The translations under genes and the position numbers were made by a program. A stretch of 64,000 bases of DNA from NCBI RefSeq assembly GCF_005503445.1, contig NZ_SCOH01000021.1:30683-94682 (forward strand). Reading direction: 5' to 3'. This document shows, one piece after another, positions 56,904-64,000 of the stretch. Each line of letters begins with the position of its first letter. Positions within the stretch are counted from its first letter, which is position 1. Source of the stretch: Chitinivorax sp. B (GTDB taxonomy: Bacteria > Pseudomonadota > Gammaproteobacteria > Burkholderiales > SCOH01). The notes below the pieces were generated by a model, which was not told the DNA's origin, did no database searches, and was given only the letters and a program-made list of their open reading frames with translations.

Positions 56904-58216
56904 GGTTTGGCCTTACTGACTGCAGACGCAACAGATGACAAATGGGCCGGCTGCCAAACTACACCTTGACGGATATTGGCGATGTGGCGGAAGGCCGTAT
57001 CAGCATCCGGAAATTGCCCATGTTCGACCAGCCAAGCAGCAGCCACAGTGGCACTACGCGACAAGCCCAATGCACAATGGACAAACACTTTGCCGGTAAC
57101 GGAATACCGATCAATGAATTGCAGTGCGGCGTGCAGTGTGGCTGTGTCTGGCGCGGTCAGATCCATCACCGGTAGGTTCAGGTAGGGCAGATCTGCTGGG
57201 TGAAAGCTGGCTGAAAATTCACCTGTCAGGTCCAGTACGGCCGTGGTGCCGGGGGGCAGCATTTGCTTGTCGGCCGGCCAAGCGCCGATGGCCAACTGTG
57301 GTGTAATGTCATGCCAAGGCTGTAGCTTGCGCAGATAGTGCCGATGCGACAGGCGAACCCCGGCCAGGTAAGGGGCCAACAGTAAACGTGATACCCAATG
57401 ATGTTTGCCATGGATTTTGTGAAAGACAGATGGACCCAGTTGGTAATAGCCTACGGCAACCAAAAGCAAAGCCATACCCGGCCATAACGCCAACCAGGCC
57501 CAACCTCCTGCAGCATACGCAAGTGTTGCACAGATCAGTGATCCAGCTAGATAGCGGTGCCCTAATCGGTTGGCTCGTTGCCTGTCTGCACTGGGTTGGG
57601 TCTTCCAACCATGGTCTGGAATGACATATAGGCACATCAACCCCACGATAAAACCGGTGACCACATCAATGAAATGATGCTGGTAAACAGTCAATACCGA
57701 TACCCCGATCAGTGCGAACCAGATGTGCATCACCCAGCGCCATGCGCCTTGCAGATACCGATGGTAGATGACCCACAGCAACATCAGCAGGCTGATATGA
57801 AGGGAGGGCGCTTGATTGAACGGTTTGTCGAAACCATGCAATGCCTTGAACAATGTACCGTTGAAGCCATCGCCGGTGGCAGGGACATCAAAGCTGAATT
57901 GCAGCGGAAACAGCAAGAAGCCAATCGCAGAAATCACGATGGCCAGCATCAGGCGCAGTGCATGGCGGTGCAATTCTGGCTTGTGGGTACACAGAAACAG
58001 CGACAGCCCAAAGAAAAAGTCGATGGACATATACGGCAGGATCAGCGACGGGGTGAACGGGATGTGTTTTTCCCAGCCGTATACCAGAATGCCCACGTCG
58101 CTGCGGCTGGCCGTGTATTGATTGCAAAAGCCGTACACGATGAAGAAGAACGGCGCCAGAAACAGTAGCCAAGCAGTGGCTTGGGGCCAAGGGCGTCCGC
58201 GCAGCCAGTTGAACAT
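56900..58216 (-). CDS. ynbD: PAP2-like / dual-specificity phosphatase fusion (YnbD-like)
   Basis: 438 residues. The first 300 form a polytopic membrane region with PAP2-type motifs (QAPSLHIS and YQHHFIDV with the catalytic His and Asp). The last 140 are a cytosolic dual-specificity phosphatase with the P-loop HCALGLSRSAT (Cys, Arg). The combination matches E. coli YnbD. A lipid or phospholipid-phosphate substrate is likely from the operon. The ATG at 58216 follows AAGGGGG and the stop of the gene before it. Confidence 0.83.
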   Translation of the reverse strand: MFNWLRGRPWPQATAWLLFLAPFFFIVYGFCNQYTASRSDVGILVYGWEKHIPFTPSLILPYMSIDFFFGLSLFLCTHKPELHRHALRLMLAIVISAIGFLLFPLQFSFDVPATGDGFNGTLFKALHGFDKPFNQAPSLHISLLMLLWVIYHRYLQGAWRWVMHIWFALIGVSVLTVYQHHFIDVVTGFIVGLMCLYVIPDHGWKTQPSADRQRANRLGHRYLAGSLICATLAYAAGGWAWLALWPGMALLLVAVGYYQLGPSVFHKIHGKHHWVSRLLLAPYLAGVRLSHRHYLRKLQPWHDITPQLAIGAWPADKQMLPPGTTAVLDLTGEFSASFHPADLPYLNLPVMDLTAPDTATLHAALQFIDRYSVTGKVFVHCALGLSRSATVAAAWLVEHGQFPDADTAFRHIANIRQGVVWQPAHLSSVASAVSKAKP

Positions 58217-58221
58217 CGCGA

Positions 58222-59973
58222 TCAAGCCCCCTTGCGCCGTGCAACGGATACCGAGAAGATGCCCCATTCGTCAATCAGCTGATCCTGTTTCTCAAAACCA
58301 GCGGCTTCCACCAGTTGATCCATTTCCAGTTGAGTTCGACGGCGCATGATCCAGGGTTGATTGTCACGATGACTGGTCAGGGCTCGAGCAATCATTTCCA
58401 GTTGTGGATGCCAGGGTTGGTTGGTATAGACCAGATAGCCACCTGCGGGGATGGCCTGCGCCAACCCAGCCAGAGAGCGTTGGATCATGTCGTTATCCGG
58501 GAACAGCTCATACAAGCCGGATACCACTGCCACAGTGGGTTTGGGTGACAAGTTGGCCAAACTTGCTTGATCGAACGCATCGCCCTGTATGAAATGCACC
58601 TTGTCACTTAAACCACGTTCTGTAATCAATTTCTGACCCGCATCGACATTGATGGGGCTGTAATCACGTAGCACCGCGGTAAAGGGCTGCTTGAAAGCCG
58701 CCAGTGCATCCAGAATGTAGCGGCCATGACCAGCTGCAATATCGACCAGATGGACTGCTTGCCCACTGGCAGCAACCTTGGCCATGGTTTGTGCCAGCAA
58801 TTGCTCCAAATGCTGTTTGCGGAGCCGGATACCACGCCAGCCAATACTGTTGATGTAAAACCAATCCACCAGCTTACCAAATGGGGTGAAGCCACTGGGT
58901 TGATTGCGGTAGACGTAATCGAGCGTGCTGCCTGAATCGAAGCCGGTTTGCACGCCCAGCCGGATACCATCACTGAACCAGGCACCGATCTTCAAACCCA
59001 ATCGCGTCAGGGCAAAGTTCCAGCGTTTGGGGGAGAACATGGACAATGGTTGGGTCAGCGCTTGATACTCTTGGTAGGTATAGCCTTCCCGATGGGCATT
59101 CAGCAGTGAGGGGGAGGATTGAGGCTGGCTGAATGCGCGGAGGATGAATTCACGTGCTTTGCCAATCGGCAAGTGGTTATCTTTTTCATTGAGCGTATCG
59201 TGGAAAAAGCCAGGGAACAGATGCTTCTCCTTGATCTTTGAGGCCAAGCCATCAAACAGCGCCCATTGTGGCTGTTGGTGGACGACCCAATCGTTGCCGG
59301 ATGTCAGCATCAAGGTCGGCGGGTGGACGGCGGCGGCGTCACGAATCAATCGATTGGCGGTGTCGAACAGGCTGACCAGGATATTGACTGCAATGGCCCG
59401 GGTGATCAGTTTGTCCTGCTGGTAACTTTCAATTTTCACCGGATCGTGTGTCAGTAATTTGGGTTTGACATAGCTCTGTACGAACGCCTTTTTCTTGAAC
59501 AGCATCAAGAAGCGTAATGCGGGAATGGCAAGCGGAACGTATAACTTCACTTTCAGTGCGGGCGTGGCTAAGACCAGGCAGCGTACGGGCGGGGCAAAAT
59601 CATGCACCCAAGTGGTGGCCAGCACCGCGCCCACGCTTTGCGCCATGATGGCGATCTGCTTGGTTGGGACGCCGTGTTGTTGGTTAATGTGCTGCACAAA
59701 GCTGTCGATGTCTTTCACCAGCACGCCGAAGTGCTCGGCGTATCCTCGATCGCCGGGCGACAAACCATGACCACGAGCATCCCAGGCAAATAGGTCGAAA
59801 TCGGGTAGGTCCAGCTTGTCCACCACATCCTGCATCCGGCCGGAATGTTCGTGTCCCCGATGGAACAGCGCCACGGCTTTCTGTTCTGGCCCAGGCTGTG
59901 TGGCTGGCCAGTGACGGTAAAACAGCGCTACACCATCGAAACTGGTAAAACGATGCTCAATTGGAGTCCGCAT
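58222..59973 (-). CDS. ynbC: Alpha/beta hydrolase-methyltransferase fusion (YnbC-like)
   Basis: 583 residues. N-terminal hydrolase/lysophospholipase-like domain (1-290; AWDARGHGLSPG, nucleophile in AQSVGAV, C-terminal His in GFFHDTLNEK). A linker follows, then a SAM-dependent methyltransferase domain (from about 400; LVDIAAGHGRYILDAL). The same fusion is found in E. coli YnbC. Start at 59973 overlaps the acyltransferase TGA. It presumably remodels or methylates a lipid made by the operon (inference). Confidence 0.82.
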   Translation of the reverse strand: MRTPIEHRFTSFDGVALFYRHWPATQPGPEQKAVALFHRGHEHSGRMQDVVDKLDLPDFDLFAWDARGHGLSPGDRGYAEHFGVLVKDIDSFVQHINQQHGVPTKQIAIMAQSVGAVLATTWVHDFAPPVRCLVLATPALKVKLYVPLAIPALRFLMLFKKKAFVQSYVKPKLLTHDPVKIESYQQDKLITRAIAVNILVSLFDTANRLIRDAAAVHPPTLMLTSGNDWVVHQQPQWALFDGLASKIKEKHLFPGFFHDTLNEKDNHLPIGKAREFILRAFSQPQSSPSLLNAHREGYTYQEYQALTQPLSMFSPKRWNFALTRLGLKIGAWFSDGIRLGVQTGFDSGSTLDYVYRNQPSGFTPFGKLVDWFYINSIGWRGIRLRKQHLEQLLAQTMAKVAASGQAVHLVDIAAGHGRYILDALAAFKQPFTAVLRDYSPINVDAGQKLITERGLSDKVHFIQGDAFDQASLANLSPKPTVAVVSGLYELFPDNDMIQRSLAGLAQAIPAGGYLVYTNQPWHPQLEMIARALTSHRDNQPWIMRRRTQLEMDQLVEAAGFEKQDQLIDEWGIFSVSVARRKGA

Positions 59974-60632
59974 CAGGTTTGATCTCCGTTGGAAATGAAT
60001 TCGGGCGGGCAAACGCGTTCGCGCAGATGGTTGAATGATTGCCGTAATGTGTTCATGAATTGTTCTTTATCGCCGCTCCAGAACAGTGGTTTGCCAATCG
60101 CCAAGCGGCAGAAATGGGGTACCAGCATGAAGCTGCCCTTGGGCATGGATTTCCCCAGGCCATGGGTATAGGCCGGCACGATGGGAACGGCAGGATAGCG
60201 TTTGGCGATGAAGGACACCCCGCTTTTCAATTCAGCCAGTTGTTCCGGCTCGCCACGTGTCCCTTCGGGGAAAATCAACAGGATCTCACCGCGATCCAGT
60301 GCGTCATAACAGGGTTGCAGCGGATCAATTCCTTGCTGGGCGCCACCTCGCACAATGGGGATGATGCCAATCACATTCAACGAAAACCACGCCATCGGCC
60401 CACTTTTCAAAAAGTAATCTGCCGCGGCAACAGGCCTGACTTTGTGGATCATGCTTAATGGAAACAAGGTCAACAAGGTCAAGGTATCCAAGTGACTGTT
60501 GTGATTGGCAACCAGCACAGCCGGGCCGCGGCGTGGGATGCGTTCCCGGTGGCGAATGCTGACGCCGAGCACAATCAGTACCACTGGATACGCTACCAGC
60601 ACCATGAAGGCGATACGCAGCAATCGTTTCAT
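59973..60632 (-). CDS. 1-acylglycerol-3-phosphate acyltransferase family protein (PlsC-like)
   Basis: 219-residue membrane-bound acyltransferase: NHNSHLD carries the catalytic H-x4-D, and FPEGTRGE is the acyl-phosphate binding motif. Would transfer a fatty acyl chain to a lysophosphatidic acid-like acceptor. It lies immediately after the YnbB-like gene and overlaps the YnbC-like gene, extending the ynb operon by a gene not present in the E. coli cluster. The acceptor may differ from LPA. Confidence 0.85.
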   Translation of the reverse strand: MKRLLRIAFMVLVAYPVVLIVLGVSIRHRERIPRRGPAVLVANHNSHLDTLTLLTLFPLSMIHKVRPVAAADYFLKSGPMAWFSLNVIGIIPIVRGGAQQGIDPLQPCYDALDRGEILLIFPEGTRGEPEQLAELKSGVSFIAKRYPAVPIVPAYTHGLGKSMPKGSFMLVPHFCRLAIGKPLFWSGDKEQFMNTLRQSFNHLRERVCPPEFISNGDQT

Positions 60633-61622
60633 TTAGTAATGGAAATACCGAATGAAGTGGAAGAACAGGGGCGCGGTAAAGGTCAACGAATCCAGCCGAT
60701 CCAGAATGCCACCGTGGCCAGGTAACAGGTTGCCGCTATCCTTGACACCAATATCGCGTTTGACTGCGGACATCACCACATCACCCACAAAGCCGGTCAT
60801 GCCGATCAGAATGCCGCAGCCAATCGATTCACCCACTGTCAGTGGGGTGAAGAATGGTGCCAGTGCCCAGCACACCAATGTGGTGGTGAATACGCCACCC
60901 AATAAGCCTTCCAGTGTTTTGTTCGGGCTGACCTTGGGGACAACCTTGGTCCGGCCGAAGTTTTTGCCCCACACATACTGGGCAACATCGTTCAGCTGGG
61001 TCAGGAAGATCAGGAAGAACACCAGGGAGTCACCCGATGCTACTTCGCTCTTGTCCGGCAATGCCAGCAGGAAAGCCATGTGGCTGAGACTGAATACTGT
61101 GGTCATCAAACCCCAGTGCAGTGTACCCGCGGCGTTCAGAAAACCCTTGGTCTCACCGATCCACATCATGCACATGGGTAGGAGCAGGAAGACATACACC
61201 GGAATCCAGATGATGAACATGCCATACCAGCCAATGCTTACCCAGTAATACTGGATTGGAATGGCCAAGTAGGCAAAGAACAACACCGGGTAATCTGTAC
61301 GCCGCCATGGGGCTAGGGTCAGGTATTCCTTGAAGGCCAAAAAGCTGATGAAGCAGAATACAAAGGCGGAGGTTGCGCGGTTGAAGGCAATGGCGGCGGT
61401 AAACACGGCAATGATCAGCCACCAGGTTTTCAGTCGCAGTTTCAGTTCGGTGTAATTGCGATCAGGGTTGCGTTTTACCAGTACCCAGGTAATCAACTGT
61501 GCAATCAGCAAGATTGCGATGGCGATGCCAGCACCAATCATCGCAGCTTCAGAGGTCTGCAAGGGTAGAAGCTTATTGGCGCCAGCAACCAGTTGGTCTT
61601 TCGACGTCGGAATAGACATCAT
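60633..61622 (-). CDS. ynbB: Phosphatidate cytidylyltransferase (YnbB-like)
   Basis: 329-residue polytopic membrane enzyme activating phosphatidate to CDP-diacylglycerol. The complete family signature is near the C-terminus: SAVKRDIGVKDSG followed by LPGHGGILDRLDS. Start at the ATG at 61622, preceded by AAGGAGG and overlapping the previous gene's TGA; 61619 is one codon later. It resembles E. coli YnbB more than the essential CdsA by context. Confidence 0.88.
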   Translation of the reverse strand: MMSIPTSKDQLVAGANKLLPLQTSEAAMIGAGIAIAILLIAQLITWVLVKRNPDRNYTELKLRLKTWWLIIAVFTAAIAFNRATSAFVFCFISFLAFKEYLTLAPWRRTDYPVLFFAYLAIPIQYYWVSIGWYGMFIIWIPVYVFLLLPMCMMWIGETKGFLNAAGTLHWGLMTTVFSLSHMAFLLALPDKSEVASGDSLVFFLIFLTQLNDVAQYVWGKNFGRTKVVPKVSPNKTLEGLLGGVFTTTLVCWALAPFFTPLTVGESIGCGILIGMTGFVGDVVMSAVKRDIGVKDSGNLLPGHGGILDRLDSLTFTAPLFFHFIRYFHY

Positions 61623-62230
61623 GCTTGGACCTCCTTCAAGGCGGCACGGCAACGATTGATGGTGGTCAACAAACACAATAGGGTCAGGGCCAGCAGTGCC
61701 ATCGACCAACCGATGCCATGCGGTACCCCACACAGCACCAGTACGCTACCCAGCCCCATTAGAAAGGCCCGGTCACTTTTACCGGAGGGGCCGTCATAGC
61801 GGCGGCTGGCGCCAATCACCTGACCCATTACGCCAGCAAATTCTGTGAAAATGGCCATGGCGATATAACCCATCACCAGTAGCGGATGCAAGCCTAGGGC
61901 CAGCAAGAAGGGCAGATACAGGGCGGTGTCCGAGATCACATCCCCCAGCTCGTTCAAAATCGCCCCCAGCTTGCTCTGCATGTTGTATTGCCGGGCCAGT
62001 GCACCATCAATTGCATTCAGTGCCATACGGATCAGCAATAGCGGTGGCAATACCCAGAACGGCAGCAAGCTGCTGGGTAATAGTGCAAATAGTGCACCAC
62101 CCACTATCGACAACAGCATGGCGAGAACCGTGACCTGGTTGGCCGTAATGCCATGACGGGCCAACCAGCCGGTGGGCACCGACAGCAGCCGGACGAATTG
62201 GGGTTTCAAATCGTAAAGAGTAAGAGCCAT
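61619..62230 (-). CDS. ynbA: CDP-alcohol phosphatidyltransferase (YnbA-like) with Asn at the third acidic position
   Basis: 203-residue membrane enzyme joining an alcohol to CDP-activated lipid. The active-site pattern DG-x2-AR-x8-G-x3-D-x3-D is present except that the third Asp reads Asn (DGALAR, then GAILNELGD). About six membrane segments. It heads the six-gene operon and is the gene that would decide the head group; the alcohol is unknown. E. coli YnbA is the nearest known relative by context. Confidence 0.85.
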   Translation of the reverse strand: MALTLYDLKPQFVRLLSVPTGWLARHGITANQVTVLAMLLSIVGGALFALLPSSLLPFWVLPPLLLIRMALNAIDGALARQYNMQSKLGAILNELGDVISDTALYLPFLLALGLHPLLVMGYIAMAIFTEFAGVMGQVIGASRRYDGPSGKSDRAFLMGLGSVLVLCGVPHGIGWSMALLALTLLCLLTTINRCRAALKEVQA

Positions 62231-62829
62231 GTTAGGTCGTTTGTGTCGAGTATTGAGTCGTCGCTGAAGTCAAATTCCAGTTCAATTTCTATGGGAATCA
62301 TCTACGTTACAGTCCCACTTGTTTTTGTCTGGATTGCGAAAATGGTAATTAGAATTAATCATCAAAAGAATAGCGCGGCCCATGCATGCAATGATCCAGA
62401 TCAGCACCAGGAAAAAACAAATTTCGCATGATTAGCTGAAGGTAGATATGTTGAGAACGACAATCCGTCGAGGTGATGTGAACGAATCGGGTTGCCAGCT
62501 CAGATAAAACATATGTCATCATGGATGCAATGCGTAGACAGAATGACTATAGCATGGCCCCGGCGCAGGCGTGCTGCAATGCGGGTGTCAGCGGGTGCTG
62601 TAAAGTGATACCGGGCAGTGGCGAGACATTACACTACGGATATGCATGGCAGGTAATCTGGTAGTGAAGGGAAATCATTTTACTGATGTTTGGCACGGGC
62701 TTTGCTGTCAAAGGCCAAGCGGGCTGTTTGGATGCGGGTGTACAGCACTCCCCAGTTGCGGGTTCATCCTGTGCCTATGCCAGAGCCAGTTTGGACCGGT
62801 GGTCTCATGCCGTCCCGTGATGTAGTGGT
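62231..62829. other. Intergenic region upstream of the ynb-like operon
   Basis: About 600 bases, probably holding the operon promoter on the minus strand. A 46-codon plus-strand frame with one hydrophobic segment (from the ATG at 62291) has no ribosome site and is not called. No clear terminator or repeat seen. Confidence 0.45.
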
Positions 62830-63036
62830 CTAATTTGCGCAGCTTGAGACGGTTTCCATAGGCTCGACCAGCATCTCTAAAACTGAGCTAGGCGGGGTGC
62901 GCTCACCAAGTTTGGCGTTGCCAACGACTGTTTCGATTCTTGGCACGACCAATCGAACTACCAGAGCATCAAATGCCACCACCCCAGCAAACAGGATCGC
63001 AAAAAGCCAGCATGTGAGTTGCTGCAGTATGCGCAT
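62830..63036 (-). CDS. Small membrane-anchored hypothetical protein
   Basis: 68 residues with a single N-terminal hydrophobic segment (TCWLFAILFAGVVAFDALVV). No family recognised. The ATG at 63036 lies seven bases after GTTAGGC, the end of an attC-like structure, as in integron gene cassettes. Confidence 0.55.
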   Translation of the reverse strand: MRILQQLTCWLFAILFAGVVAFDALVVRLVVPRIETVVGNAKLGERTPPSSVLEMLVEPMETVSSCAN

Positions 63037-63042
63037 GTTGAT

Positions 63043-63111
63043 GCCTAACGTATGAACTCACCAGACTGGCACGGCTTGCCACGACAGGTCCGGTGGAATG
63101 ATGGGTTGGGT
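63043..63111. other. attC-like recombination site
   Basis: Forward strand: GCCTAAC at the left (fits RYYYAAC) and GTTGGGT at the right (fits GTTRRRY) pair through seven positions with two G-T pairs. Inside, after 8-9 unpaired bases on each side, CACCAGAC pairs with GTCCGGTG (7 of 8), capped by a TGGCA/TGCCA hairpin. Length 69 bases. This is the R-box, spacer, L-box layout of integron attC sites. It starts 47 bases past one minus-strand stop and ends seven bases before the next ATG. Confidence 0.45.
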
Positions 63112-63127
63112 TGGGTTGGGTTGGGTG
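63102..63127. repeat. Short TTGGG tandem repeat
   Basis: About four to five copies of TTGGG (GGTTGGGTTGGG...) overlap the right arm of the attC-like structure. It is too short to judge and might create the GTTGGGT match by chance. Confidence 0.8.
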
Positions 63128-63157
63128 TTTGGGGCTCAGCATATTGTTGCTTTCATA

Positions 63158-63886
63158 TCATGTCCGATGCAGCCCTGACGCCAGTCGCAGTGCGAGGCGT
63201 TTAACCATGCGGAAAACTGGTTCAAAAAATCGTCGAAACGCTCCTGTATCTGACATCTCTGACTCGACAAGCAATGGGCTTTGGGGAACGAACCAGGCGA
63301 GAACGAAAGTAAAGATGCCATATGCAAAGAGGCCCCCAATAGCTATGCCTATTCCGGCAACAATGAGTAGCAAGAACCACCCCAGAAAACTGTCCTTGAT
63401 GGACTGCGGCAACCACGAATGAACAATGCTGGCGAGAACAATGCCTCCTACCAGAAAAGGCACGGTGACTATCTTTATTGCTATTTGACCAAATCTGCTA
63501 ATGACAGACATTCGTGTTAGGTGCCCAATGGTAGCGTTAACGGGTGTCAATCTACGTAGCAGATTGACACTGCATCCCGCGCAGCGGGCGTGTTGAACGA
63601 CGGGTTGGATAGTTATCCAGCACAATTGGTAATTGGCCAGCTTGTCCTCTGCTAGCTTCACGGCCTCTTCAAGTGTGAACCCTGCTGCGAATGTCTGCCA
63701 AAACTCAGAGTCTGCTGTTAATTGCAACAATACGTAATAGCACCCAGTCTCTCTGTCATCAGCGACCTTTGGCGGGTCTTCGTAGTCACCAGAACCGTAA
63801 AAGACATCATGCCTGACAATGCGGACCTCGCAGGCTACAGCGCCTGCATATTGCCAAGTACCCCGCTTTACTATTGGGGTGTTGCT
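63158..63886 (-). CDS. 5'-truncated gene for a membrane protein, cut by an IS element
   Basis: An open frame without a start codon runs from the IS junction to the stop at 63158. Residues near the start (WQYAGAVACEVRIVRHDVFYGSGDYEDPP) look coding, so the true start was probably lost to the insertion. The N-terminal half is soluble with cysteine-rich HARCAGC; the C-terminal half has two membrane segments and a basic tail. An ATG at 63511 could make the membrane half alone (117 residues), and a TTG at 63730 a 190-residue form. No family recognised. Confidence 0.5.
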   Translation of the reverse strand, partial: SNTPIVKRGTWQYAGAVACEVRIVRHDVFYGSGDYEDPPKVADDRETGCYYVLLQLTADSEFWQTFAAGFTLEEAVKLAEDKLANYQLCWITIQPVVQHARCAGCSVNLLRRLTPVNATIGHLTRMSVISRFGQIAIKIVTVPFLVGGIVLASIVHSWLPQSIKDSFLGWFLLLIVAGIGIAIGGLFAYGIFTFVLAWFVPQSPLLVESEMSDTGAFRRFFEPVFRMVKRLALRLASGLHRT

Positions 63887-63888
63887 TA

Positions 63889-64000
63889 GAGCCTGTTCAA
63901 AGTCTTTTGAGCAATAGAGCCAAGAAGGCGAGATGGATGAACTGCAAGCTGGTATTCAACTGCCGCTCACAGTTCTTCCACAGCCGCCGATGTTTTTCCA
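63889..64000 (-). mobile_element. End of an IS5-type insertion sequence (runs off the right edge)
   Basis: From GAGCCTGTTCAAAGTC, an IS5-like terminal repeat, to the window edge. The other end and the target duplication are outside; TTA or CTTA before the element is the likely target. It contains the transposase C-terminus. Confidence 0.72.
63897..64000 (-). CDS. IS5-type transposase, C-terminal fragment
   Basis: Last 33 codons of a transposase, from EKHRRLWKNCERQLNTSLQF to a leucine-rich end and TGA at 63897. The pattern RRLWKNCER...FLALLL is the usual C-terminus of IS5-family DDE transposases, lying after the catalytic Glu region. Whether the gene is intact cannot be seen. Confidence 0.75.
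   Translation of the reverse strand, partial: EKHRRLWKNCERQLNTSLQFIHLAFLALLLKRL

Noticed and set aside
62291..62431. 46-codon plus-strand frame with a hydrophobic segment
   Set aside because: No ribosome site, no recognised family, and it lies in the likely promoter region of the ynb-like operon.
63540..63605. A second integron-like palindrome (GTGTCAATCT / AGATTGACAC with a neighbouring CCCGC/GCGGG stem and GTTGAAC)
   Set aside because: The two stems are side by side, not nested, and the outer boxes do not pair. It also lies inside an open frame, so it was not called an attC.

Overview
The window is a piece of a betaproteobacterial chromosome with moderate GC. The gene content fits Neisseriales or a close relative, which I infer from three things: trimeric porins of the Neisseria/Burkholderia type, the rimP-nusA-infB-rbfA-truB block followed by rpsO-pnp, and a tsaB-rimI-uracil-DNA glycosylase operon. 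Most of it is core housekeeping DNA. I found no rRNA, tRNA, CRISPR array or prophage.

Layout. 1-8.6 kb, minus strand: mrp (3' end just outside the window), an orphan 7TM-type histidine kinase, yffB-dapE, pilU, and fadD. 8.8-18 kb, plus strand: rimP-nusA-infB-rbfA-truB, then rpsO and pnp, with a promoter and terminator-like hairpin before rimP and a long stem-loop before pnp. 18-28.8 kb: a DUF2237 gene, maeB, a rubredoxin-reductase-like flavoprotein, oxyR, a patatin-like lipoprotein, thpR with an alpha/beta hydrolase, and tex. 29.2-30.7 kb: a run of very small genes (an extended IF-1 paralogue, two unknowns, a Bfd-like Fe-S protein, an Rdx/SelW-like protein). 30.8-40.9 kb: a divergent NAD(P)-binding protein/LysR pair, a 2-hydroxyacid dehydrogenase, an SDR lacking its catalytic Tyr, a DUF2189 protein, trpC, two porins, a secreted CYTH-like protein and an Mth938-like protein.

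41.1-45.8 kb holds alaA-GNAT-hom-thrC, an amino-acid operon preceded by a GC-rich structured leader that encodes a possible 33-residue Ala/Arg-rich peptide. 45.8-50.8 kb, minus strand: a 2OG-Fe(II) oxygenase/acyltransferase pair, then tsaB-rimI-udg-HAD, joined by 4-nt overlaps; the glycosylase carries a hexanucleotide repeat coding for Ala-Pro. 51-56.4 kb: a PAS-GGDEF protein, DUF3149 and DUF4286 small proteins, rlmM, an unknown lipoprotein, and mscL with a thioesterase-like gene.

56.5-62.2 kb, minus strand: a tightly packed six-gene lipid operon like E. coli ynbABCD (CDP-alcohol phosphatidyltransferase, CDP-DAG synthase, acyltransferase, hydrolase-methyltransferase fusion, PAP2/dual-specificity-phosphatase fusion, small membrane protein). 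It has the parts to make, modify and dephosphorylate an uncharacterised phospholipid. The right edge (62.8-64 kb) is accessory DNA: two small orphan genes separated by an attC-like site, and an IS5-type element that has removed the start of the neighbouring gene.

The strongest candidates for new biology are the alaA leader, the ynb-like lipid operon and the attC-like cassette junction.
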